Positions 1 to 6,613 of a stretch of 11,384 nt of DNA are shown here, piece after piece (the stretch's first letter is position 1; every line of letters starts with the position of its first letter). The notes beneath the pieces were generated by a model that searched no databases, was not told the origin of the DNA, and saw only the letters and a list, made by a program, of their open reading frames with translations. Source of the stretch: Planctomycetota bacterium (lineage in GTDB: Bacteria > Planctomycetota > PUPC01 > JACPCR01); assembly GCA_030740295.1 (NCBI GenBank), contig JASLXP010001071.1:1-11384 (forward strand), in the 5' to 3' direction. Both the position numbers and the translations under genes were made by a program.

Positions 1-52
1 GGCAACGCCCCGACCATTTGCCCAGAGTGCTGCAAATGGTCGGGGCGTTGCC
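1..52. repeat. Perfect 21-bp inverted repeat (hairpin) at window edge
   Basis: Bases 1-21 are the exact reverse complement of bases 32-52, separated by a 10-base loop (22-31). The stem is GC-rich and contains CGCCCCGACC on one arm and GGTCGGGGCG on the other. There is no T-run after the right arm, so it is not a classic intrinsic terminator, although it could still end transcription from a gene left of the window. The left arm starts at base 1, so the repeat may extend further outside the window. The GACC/GGGGC core recurs at 106-121, which suggests a REP-like intergenic palindrome family. Confidence 0.85.
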
Positions 53-75
53 CCTTTGGTAGTCCTTCATTACTT

Positions 76-121
76 CCCAGCCCGCCGGGCTGGGCTAGGC
101 AAACGACCGGGGCTTCGCCCC
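76..121. repeat. Two further GC-rich palindromes
   Basis: Bases 76-84 (CCCAGCCCG) pair with 86-94 (CGGGCTGGG) around a single central base, and GGGGC at 109-113 pairs with GCCCC at 117-121 around TTC. The second hairpin repeats the GACCGGGGC theme of the larger stem at 1-52. Three palindromes within 121 bases, none followed by a T-run, resemble a cluster of extragenic palindromic elements. A role in transcription termination or mRNA stabilisation for the gene beyond the left edge is possible but not shown. Confidence 0.55.
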
Positions 122-610
122 TGAAATCCGTAAAGACACCACTCCCGTCTTGACCTGCCAGCCCCACAATGAAGAAGCTTCTTTCGACATGACAGACGTA
201 CCCCAACTTCCTGGACTGGACGGTCTGGGCGATCCTTTTCCTCCGAGGGAGACAGGAATCCATCAGCTCCACGATGATCTCCGGAAGTCTGTCTGTTTGG
301 AGGAGCCGGTTAATTCCCAAGCCCAAGCCTTCCAGTGTGTTTCAGACGAGAGCCTTCAACTTTCTCTGCAGTCTCTGAAGCGCTGTTTCGTTCGGCCCTG
401 GTGGAAACTACCTGGGTGGAACTTCACCGGCGAAGCGGACGCCATCCTCTGCACCACCAGGCGGCACGAGGCGCTCTTCGCTGCCGAAAGATTCACGCCC
501 TTCTCCACGGTCATCATTCCCCGCGGTGAGACCGGCTGTCACGTAGATGGTTTCAGCAAAAAGGCGAGACACTCGGTCCAGCCGAATGCGGCTAGAAAGG
601 CGACCTGAAA
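122..610. other. Intergenic stretch without a recognised gene
   Basis: About 490 bases precede the first confident gene. A TTG-started frame at 150-608 (152 codons) and an overlapping minus-strand frame at 408-743 are open, but neither translation shows a domain, a hydrophobic segment or a repeat that I recognise, and neither has a clear ribosome binding site. The stretch probably holds the promoter and leader of the operon starting at 611. It could also contain a decayed gene, since short stretches in several frames look protein-like without continuity. I could not fix a promoter here. Confidence 0.4.
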
Positions 611-1795
611 ATGCTCTCGTTTCGTGGGAATGCGAAGCTGACAGGATTCGTTCTCCTTTCCGCCGCCGTTTCGCTCCTCTCCCATGTGCAGGCCGAGGTC
701 GTCTTCCAATCAGACCTGTCTCTACTCGTCTGGATGAAGGCATCGGACGGCGAAGTAAGAAAACTCGGCGAAACTCCCACCAGAGGGAATGGAATTCGAA
801 TTCCGAAAGAGAATCTCTGGTTTGTTCAGCCGAAGAACCAAAGGCTACTGGACAACGACCTGAAAGAGATCGCCTCCCAGGTGAGCAAGAAATCCATTCC
901 CGGACTGAGCCTGGCGTTCTGTACTCGAATCACGGATGAAGGCTTGTCACACCTGTCGGCTTCGACCAGTCTGAAACTGCTGTCGCTCGAGAATCTGAGA
1001 ATCTCAGATCGGGGGCTAATCCATCTGATGGGATTGAGAGGCCTGAATCATTTGAGCCTTCGCAACTGTCGAAGGGTTACTGATGTTGGGCTTTCACGCC
1101 TTAAAGCATTGACCCATCTGCAGACTCTCGACCTTGGCCGAACGCGAATTGGCGATTCCACTCTTGCCCTTCTGAAAGTCTTTACGAATCTAGCGGAACT
1201 GAGCCTGACTTACACGCAGGCGAGTGACACAGGATTGAAGGAACTGGGCAGTCTGAAGGATCTAAACAGACTCGACCTGAGTCTGACCCATATCAGCGAC
1301 AACGGCCTCTCGTATCTTGCAGCAAGCCGGCACTTGAGAGAGCTTTCACTGGCTGGATGCAAGCAGATCACCGATGCCGGGCTGGTGCACGTTAGAGATC
1401 TGAAGAATCTGGAGACGCTGAAACTTGGCTATACGGATCTTAACGGGGCCGGCTTTGTCTACCTCAAGAGTCTCAAGAAGCTGGCCTATCTGGATCTCAG
1501 CCACACAAAGGTCCGATCCGAGGGCCTCCAACACCTTTCAGGAATGACGCAGTTGAGATCACTTCATCTCCAGGCACTCCCTATTCGAGACAAGGCCATC
1601 GTTTCCGTTCAGAAGCTGACCGGGCTCGAGGAACTGAATCTCGCAGGTTGCGAGCATTTCAGCACGAAAGCGCTCCTCACTCTCGCAACTCTGAAGAATC
1701 TGAAATACCTCGATCTCCAGGGCGCCAAAGCTGGAGGGGAAGAGGCCATAGAGAAATTGAAATCCAGGATTCCAGGAGTGGAAATTGTTCAGTAG
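611..1795 (+). CDS. Exported leucine-rich-repeat protein
   Basis: The 394-residue product starts with a Sec-type signal peptide (hydrophobic run about residues 10-25, probable cleavage after VQA near residue 28), so it is predicted to be exported. Residues about 98-394 form roughly twelve LRR units of 24-25 residues with the pattern LxxLxLxxTxIxDxGLxxLxxLxxL. Some units carry the AGC-xxITDAGL variant seen in cysteine-containing LRRs. The last unit ends in a short cap, EKLKSRIPGVEIVQ, typical of PVC-group LRR proteins. LRR solenoids bind proteins or other ligands; no catalytic domain is visible and the partner is unknown. The ATG at 611 gives a complete signal peptide, though its ribosome binding site is weak (purine-rich GAAAGG at 595-600). 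The stop lies inside the start region of the next gene, an 11-base overlap, so this is the first gene of a three-gene operon. Confidence 0.88.
   Translation: MLSFRGNAKLTGFVLLSAAVSLLSHVQAEVVFQSDLSLLVWMKASDGEVRKLGETPTRGNGIRIPKENLWFVQPKNQRLLDNDLKEIASQVSKKSIPGLSLAFCTRITDEGLSHLSASTSLKLLSLENLRISDRGLIHLMGLRGLNHLSLRNCRRVTDVGLSRLKALTHLQTLDLGRTRIGDSTLALLKVFTNLAELSLTYTQASDTGLKELGSLKDLNRLDLSLTHISDNGLSYLAASRHLRELSLAGCKQITDAGLVHVRDLKNLETLKLGYTDLNGAGFVYLKSLKKLAYLDLSHTKVRSEGLQHLSGMTQLRSLHLQALPIRDKAIVSVQKLTGLEELNLAGCEHFSTKALLTLATLKNLKYLDLQGAKAGGEEAIEKLKSRIPGVEIVQ
1774..1787 (+). promoter_or_regulatory. RBS and TTG start deciding the lipoprotein N-terminus
   Basis: AGGAG at 1774-1778 is followed by six bases and TTG at 1785-1787, all inside the end of the LRR gene. 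No ATG or GTG occurs in this frame before the lipobox cysteine, so this is the best supported start. It makes the second gene dependent on translation of the first. Confidence 0.55.
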
Positions 1796-4697
1796 CCAGA
1801 GATATCATCCCGCGAGCAGGAGTGATGGCTTTACTCGTTGGTCCGCCTCCCTGGCCAATCTTGAAAACGTAAGGCCAACTTGCCACAGAAGGACCTTCTG
1901 TTTGTTTCTGTTAACAGCGGGATGCCTCAGCCTGCTCCTTATCGGCTGCAATGGGATGAAGAGCGCGGCGACCGAAGAGACTCGTGGCAAAGAATCCCTC
2001 CTCCTCTCCGCAGGTTCTCTCTGGCGAAAACACTACACGTTCATCCCACCAAGAATCAGCGAAGCATCTGCAAGGGCAGAAGGACTGAAAGTGGATCCTT
2101 CATCGAGAGAGTCCTACCTCTCAAGCATGATCACCAGGGGCCTCAATACTCCCCATCCGCCGAGCAACTGGATGAAAGTTGATTTTGATGACACAGATTG
2201 GTTACAGAGGCCGGGGGCTGAGTTTTCCGGCCATCGAGCATCCCTGGCCAGGCGAGCATCGCTCCCGGACCTGCCTCAGCCAGACAGGAAACACCTCGTC
2301 TATTTGCGCGGTACGGATCCTTTCGTCGAGGAAATCGGACTCGTCTCAATGAGAGGCAAATTTGTTGTCATGAAACGCAAGAAGATCAGGCATCTCACCC
2401 TCTCGATTTCGTTCCGCGGGGGCTTCGTCGCTTACCTGAATGGAAAGGAAGTGGCCCGAGCTTTCATGCCCGAAGGAAAGCTCCAGCCGACGACTCCAGC
2501 CAAAGACTATCCGCTCGACGCGTTCAAGGAGCCAAAGCCAGATGCGAACGAAGATTTCTATGATGCCCCGGCCTGGGCCCTGCGTGAAAGACAGATCCGC
2601 CTCATCGAGATAAATCGGCGGCATCTGAAAGATGGCCTCAACGTCCTGGCGATCGAACTCCATCGGAGTGAATTCCCTGCCGCCTGTCGAGATAAGAAGT
2701 TCGGATTAAAGTTCTCACCTGTTGGTCTCGCCACGCTCTCCCTCAAGGCCCACGCGTCGGCAGGCGCGTTGCCGCAGAAGGAACCGGGCTTCCATGCCTG
2801 GACGGCGCACGTATGGCAGACCTTGACGACTGCTGAACGGGCTGACCCGGTTGAAATGACACTGAAGGATTTCCGGCCGGCAATAGAAATTGCCGCTGCA
2901 CGTAACGGCACTTTCGCCGCGCATGTAATAGTGCGGTCAAGAACGCCGATTGATGACCTGAGAATTGAGAAAGGTGAATTGAAAGCCGTCACAGGAACAG
3001 GCGTGAACGCAATTTCCGACGACAACATAAGCTTCTACTATGAGGCGTTGAATCCCATTTACGCCAGCGGCGATTTCGATTGGGAGCACGGGCTCCGCAG
3101 CCCGCGATTCGATGTGCTTCACTTCCAGCCACCTGAAAGCGTACCCGTTACCTCTACGGGTAAGAGTGAAGCCTGGTCATCGCTGATTCGTTCTTCACTG
3201 GGCCTTTCAACTCAACCAACCCGATTCGCCATTCAGCCAATCTGGGTCAACATCCGTGTACCAAGAAATACCCCACCCGGTGACTATAGAGGAGTACTCC
3301 TTGTCCAGGCCAACTATCCCGATCATGTCACGGAAATCCCAATCCGCCTGCACGTCGCCGACTGGACCCTCCCCGACCTCAGAGACTACACATCGTTATT
3401 CTTCCTCTACCAGTCCCCAGACACTCTGGCAAAGTATTATAAAGTCGAGCCGTGGACAGAGAAGCACTGGGCGCTCATCGAGAAGTCTCTCAAACTGATG
3501 GGTGAAATAGGAAACATTGGTCTCATCTTTCCCTTAACCTCGAAAACACAACTGGGCAACTCTGAATCCATGGTTCCGTGGATCCGTCAGCCAGACGGCT
3601 CTTACAGATATGATTTCAGCCGATTCGACCGATATCTGGAATCGGCACTCAAATATCACGATCCGGTTCGCCTTAAGGTCATCAGCCTGAATGTCTGGGG
3701 CTGGGAAGTCGCGCGGGAAGGAAGCGCCAGAGTGACCGTCATGGCTGACGGCAAAAAGTCAGACATGAAACTGCCAGAATACGGCTCCCCGGAATGCGAA
3801 GACCTTTGGACACCCCTTCTGGAACAGATCAGTGACCGGTTGGCTGACAAAGGACTCGTAGAGAAAATCATGTTTGGGATTCCGGCGGACGACCATGATC
3901 CTCATCCAGCTCACGTGGCGATGTTTCGGAATATCCTTCCCGATGCGAAGTGGCACCGGGAAGCGCACTTCGACAAGAAGTCGTACGTCTATGACATCTC
4001 CGACCGAAAGAAAAAGACTAGAGTCGGCTGCACCACACTTATCTGGGGAAAACCAACACCGGACCCACAGAATCGCCGCTACTACGGTTGGAAATACGAT
4101 CCAGATCACCTGATTCTCAACTTCAATCGATTCGGTTCGCCTACGTTAAACCTGTTCGGCTTCCCTGAGCCTTGGAAGTTTCATATCTGGATGGAAAGCA
4201 CACTCGTCAATGGCCGAAACGGCAATGGTCGGGTCGGGGGTGATTATTTCAGACTGGCCGAACCTGGCGAGAATCACGGCCATGATGGATGGACCGGCGG
4301 GACCCTGTTCAATCGGTTCCCGTCATCCAATGTTCACAATCTGAGCCTCGGCAACACCACGACAGATCTCCTGTCTCCTGGCCAGGACGGCCCCCTTTCC
4401 ACGGTTCGGCTGGAAAATGCTCGATTCGGAAACCAGCTTGCAGAAGCTCGTATCTTTGTCGAGCGGTCCCTGGTTGAGAATGGACCGAGTCTTTCAAAAG
4501 GGCTGGCCGAAAAATGCCGGTCTCTACTGGACTCACGAACCAATGCCATGCGAATGCATTACACAAACTCGTTCGACATCTGGCATGACACGGAAAGAGG
4601 CAGGGCACCCTTTGGCATGCAGAATTGGGCCAGGAATACGAGAGAACTCTTTGATCTGGCTGGTGAAGTAGAGAGAGTTCTTAAGGAGAAAAAATGA
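1785..4697 (+). CDS. Large lipoprotein with GH123/DUF4091-like domain
   Basis: The 970-residue product is a predicted lipoprotein: a hydrophobic run from about residue 38 ends in the lipobox LIGC with Cys55. Residues about 170-320 look like a jelly-roll module (GGFVAYLNGKEVAR, then LKDGLNVLAIELHRS). Residues about 355-525 are a beta-rich domain ending in VADWTLPD, the usual linker into a GH123/DUF4091 TIM barrel (about 530-895), which closes with the family-like SPGQDGPLSTVRLENAR. Known GH123 members are beta-N-acetylgalactosaminidases that use a neighbouring Asp-Glu pair; here the corresponding spot appears to read ADDH (Asp702-Asp703), so activity and substrate are uncertain. No in-frame ATG precedes the lipobox. 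The TTG at 1785 is chosen because AGGAG (1774-1778) lies six bases upstream; this leaves a long 37-residue n-region. It overlaps the LRR gene by 11 bases and the next gene by 4. Confidence 0.82.
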   Translation: MFSSQRYHPASRSDGFTRWSASLANLENVRPTCHRRTFCLFLLTAGCLSLLLIGCNGMKSAATEETRGKESLLLSAGSLWRKHYTFIPPRISEASARAEGLKVDPSSRESYLSSMITRGLNTPHPPSNWMKVDFDDTDWLQRPGAEFSGHRASLARRASLPDLPQPDRKHLVYLRGTDPFVEEIGLVSMRGKFVVMKRKKIRHLTLSISFRGGFVAYLNGKEVARAFMPEGKLQPTTPAKDYPLDAFKEPKPDANEDFYDAPAWALRERQIRLIEINRRHLKDGLNVLAIELHRSEFPAACRDKKFGLKFSPVGLATLSLKAHASAGALPQKEPGFHAWTAHVWQTLTTAERADPVEMTLKDFRPAIEIAAARNGTFAAHVIVRSRTPIDDLRIEKGELKAVTGTGVNAISDDNISFYYEALNPIYASGDFDWEHGLRSPRFDVLHFQPPESVPVTSTGKSEAWSSLIRSSLGLSTQPTRFAIQPIWVNIRVPRNTPPGDYRGVLLVQANYPDHVTEIPIRLHVADWTLPDLRDYTSLFFLYQSPDTLAKYYKVEPWTEKHWALIEKSLKLMGEIGNIGLIFPLTSKTQLGNSESMVPWIRQPDGSYRYDFSRFDRYLESALKYHDPVRLKVISLNVWGWEVAREGSARVTVMADGKKSDMKLPEYGSPECEDLWTPLLEQISDRLADKGLVEKIMFGIPADDHDPHPAHVAMFRNILPDAKWHREAHFDKKSYVYDISDRKKKTRVGCTTLIWGKPTPDPQNRRYYGWKYDPDHLILNFNRFGSPTLNLFGFPEPWKFHIWMESTLVNGRNGNGRVGGDYFRLAEPGENHGHDGWTGGTLFNRFPSSNVHNLSLGNTTTDLLSPGQDGPLSTVRLENARFGNQLAEARIFVERSLVENGPSLSKGLAEKCRSLLDSRTNAMRMHYTNSFDIWHDTERGRAPFGMQNWARNTRELFDLAGEVERVLKEKK

Positions 4698-6142
4698 GGC
4701 TCACGTCAGGAAGCACTATGGGCTCTCATCTTGGTGATAGATTTCCTGATCTCTCCGATAGTCTGTCATCGGCAGGACAGGTAAAGCAATCTTTCACCAT
4801 AACACTCTTCGCTGCCTTTTCTCTTCTCGCAGTTGCCTCTGCGATGATCAATCCGAATGTCACGCCGGTCGAGTTAGTCCGGGATGCAGAGCAGATCCTT
4901 TCGCTCAGGAGAGAAGGAGCAGCGCAGACCTCGTTTCTGAAGTTCAAAGCCGTAGAAACCCTCAAAGGAAACCAGAGGAACAAGGTCACTCTGACCTTCG
5001 AGAAATCCGAACCTCGGCAAGTCGAAGCAATGCTCGGGTTGCTGAAGAAAGACAACGGACACTGCCTGCTCATGATCGGAGGAAAAGGAAAGAAAAGACG
5101 GGGCTTTCTCCATGTTCGAGCCAGGTGGTTCGAATTGAGAATTCTCGGAGACGGGCTTCTGGAGCTGCAGAAAGAGTCCTCTTGGCTGCTGGGCGTCTGG
5201 AACGGCGGAACAGACATGCTCACTCGCTGCGTCAAGCACATCCTCAAATCCAAAGGGAAAACAAGGATTCCCGTTAATGCCGGTATCATGTGGGATCCGA
5301 TGGAAAGGATCGGCACGGTCGATGGCGCTCCCATCGCGATTCGCGTTCTTCACCTGAACGGCGATGGCGCCCCATACCTTCACATTGCCAGCCCTAAAGG
5401 GGACAGAATCTTTCGGGGCCTCAGAAGAGGAGAGGAAGGAGCTATCACTGACGTCACCAACAAAGCGGACCTCAAACTCTCGAAAAACACCGGACACCAA
5501 AAGCTGTCGAAAAAACTCTTTACCATGCTTTCCGAAAAAGAGGTCGACGGTCTGGGTAAGCCGTCGAGAATCGTCGTCTCGGATTTCACAGGAGACAATC
5601 TGTCCGATGCGATCGTTCCCTTCGAGAAGGGCGGCCTCTTCTTCGAGGGCAACAGAGCCAACTCATACGAATCTCCAAGGTCTTGTGCGGTGTCAACCAC
5701 TCACGGGAAAGCAGTCTCAACGGTCGCTGATTTCGATGGGGATGGCTTAATCGACGTCGTTCTCAGCGGCGACGATGGCACGAAGATTTTTCACAATCAA
5801 GGCAATGTCAAATTCGTTGAGTGTCTCGCGGAGTCGGGCGAGGTGTCTTACAAGGCAGCCCGGTTCGCTTCGTGGTGCTCGGCAGCGGACATTAATGGCG
5901 ATGGACACCCGGATCTGATGGTTACCTATCACGAACAGTTGCCACAGTTTTATTTCAACCGCGGATTCCGATCCTTTGGCTTTGCTGTCCGCTTGTTTAC
6001 CTCGCTCCAGGGGGCTGAGATGAATGCTGCCGACGGACAGCAGGCTGGAGTCTTTGCCGACATGAATTCCGACGGGGCTCCGGACGCTGTTCTTGTGCTC
6101 AACAATGGTGAAGTATGGTGCCTGTTTAATGAAGGAAACTGA
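4694..6142 (+). CDS. Exported FG-GAP/VCBS repeat protein
   Basis: The 482-residue product has a long n-region, then a hydrophobic segment (about residues 33-50, FTITLFAAFSLLAVASA) that fits a signal peptide or an N-terminal anchor. Residues about 55-170 resemble the small N-terminal domain found in many PVC-group exported proteins (NPNVTPVELVRDAEQIL). The C-terminal part contains calcium-binding-like FG-GAP/VCBS loops: DFTGDNLSD (297-305), DFDGDGLID (346-354), DINGDGHPD (399-407) and DMNSDGAPD (456-464), plus a weaker HLNGDGAPY near 220. Such loops build a beta-propeller used in binding or adhesion; no enzyme active site is visible. AAGGAG at 4683-4688 sits five bases before the ATG, and the start overlaps the previous stop as ATGA. 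It is the last gene of the operon, and its stop is four bases before an inverted-repeat element. Confidence 0.85.
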   Translation: MRLTSGSTMGSHLGDRFPDLSDSLSSAGQVKQSFTITLFAAFSLLAVASAMINPNVTPVELVRDAEQILSLRREGAAQTSFLKFKAVETLKGNQRNKVTLTFEKSEPRQVEAMLGLLKKDNGHCLLMIGGKGKKRRGFLHVRARWFELRILGDGLLELQKESSWLLGVWNGGTDMLTRCVKHILKSKGKTRIPVNAGIMWDPMERIGTVDGAPIAIRVLHLNGDGAPYLHIASPKGDRIFRGLRRGEEGAITDVTNKADLKLSKNTGHQKLSKKLFTMLSEKEVDGLGKPSRIVVSDFTGDNLSDAIVPFEKGGLFFEGNRANSYESPRSCAVSTTHGKAVSTVADFDGDGLIDVVLSGDDGTKIFHNQGNVKFVECLAESGEVSYKAARFASWCSAADINGDGHPDLMVTYHEQLPQFYFNRGFRSFGFAVRLFTSLQGAEMNAADGQQAGVFADMNSDGAPDAVLVLNNGEVWCLFNEGN

Positions 6143-6145
6143 ATT

Positions 6146-6174
6146 AAGTCGTAGGGTCAGAAAACTCATCCGTG
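6146..6174 (+). repeat. Left terminal inverted repeat
   Basis: This is the left copy of the 29-nt imperfect inverted repeat, starting four bases after the stop of the FG-GAP gene. Three positions differ from the right copy. Confidence 0.7.
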
Positions 6175-6433
6175 CCGTAAGCCGCCTCCCAATTGGGTTA
6201 AGGCGACAAGAGATCTGCCATCTCGGCCGCTTAACTCGGTGGCATGCTGAAGTATTACCATCGGAACGCTGCGTGAATTGGCCGGCAATATATGTGCTTT
6301 GTTCTGCGAAGAGCCCTGGATGGATCCATCTGGCCGCGTTTTCACGTGTTGCACTGGCCTGAGAGAGTCGTTCCACGTCTGAAATCTCGGCCAGGCCAGC
6401 TGCTCAATTCCCGATTAGCAAAGAGCTTGTCCC

Positions 6434-6462
6434 ACGGATGAGTTTTTTGACCTTACGACCTT
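6434..6462 (-). repeat. Right terminal inverted repeat
   Basis: This is the right copy of the 29-nt inverted repeat. It includes a run of six T followed by GACC, so it might also act as a terminator-like sequence when read from the left. Confidence 0.7.
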
Positions 6463-6610
6463 CTGCGCCTGCCCAAATGCCCATGGCGGCCAGGGCCGGT
6501 TCGGCCTAAAATTCCTGCGGCAGCATGGAGCTGTGGCACAGATCTCCGTGCCTGCCGTCTGCCGAACGCGCTCTTCACAGCACGGGAAACTTCACGCAAG
6601 GACGCAACAC
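6463..6610. other. Leader of the glycyl radical enzyme gene
   Basis: About 150 bases separate the inverted-repeat element from the chosen start codon. The sequence is already GC-rich like the following gene. The only strong signal is AAGGA at 6598-6602, eight bases before the ATG at 6611. No promoter or operator could be assigned with confidence. Confidence 0.4.
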
Positions 6611-6613
6611 ATG
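6598..6613 (+). promoter_or_regulatory. RBS deciding the start of the glycyl radical enzyme
   Basis: AAGGA at 6598-6602 stands eight bases before the ATG at 6611. It favours this codon over the GTG at 6533, which lacks a comparable signal. Confidence 0.55.

Larger units (their letters stand above)
6146..6462. mobile_element. MITE-like element with 29-nt terminal inverted repeats
   Basis: Bases 6146-6174 and the reverse complement of 6434-6462 match at 26 of 29 positions, including a 14-base identical inner block that contains AACTCATCCGTG. The two ends enclose a segment of 317 bases. The inside carries a smaller hairpin (CGCCT at 6183-6187 with AGGCG at 6201-6205, with CCCAATTGGG in the loop). 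An 89-codon frame at 6093-6362 runs through it but resembles no transposase. No clear target-site duplication flanks the ends. The structure is compatible with a non-autonomous miniature element or the remnant of a deleted insertion sequence; alternatively it is a large intergenic stem. Confidence 0.5.

Noticed and set aside
1..52. Intrinsic terminator
   Set aside because: The stem is strong, but no T-rich tract follows the right arm, and the upstream gene is out of view.
150..608. Open frame of 152 codons starting at TTG
   Set aside because: No recognisable domain, signal or ribosome binding site, and a competing open frame on the other strand; it ends just before the first real gene and looks like chance.
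408..743. Minus-strand frame of 111 codons
   Set aside because: It overlaps the start and signal peptide of the LRR gene, and its arginine- and glycine-rich translation has no family features.
6093..6362. 89-codon frame through the inverted-repeat element, considered as a transposase fragment
   Set aside because: It starts inside the FG-GAP gene in another frame, and its translation has no DDE or HUH-type motif or helix-turn-helix that I can see.
6533..6610. Upstream GTG start adding 26 residues to the glycyl radical enzyme
   Set aside because: There is no ribosome binding site before it, and the extra residues lack family character, whereas the ATG at 6611 has AAGGA at suitable spacing.
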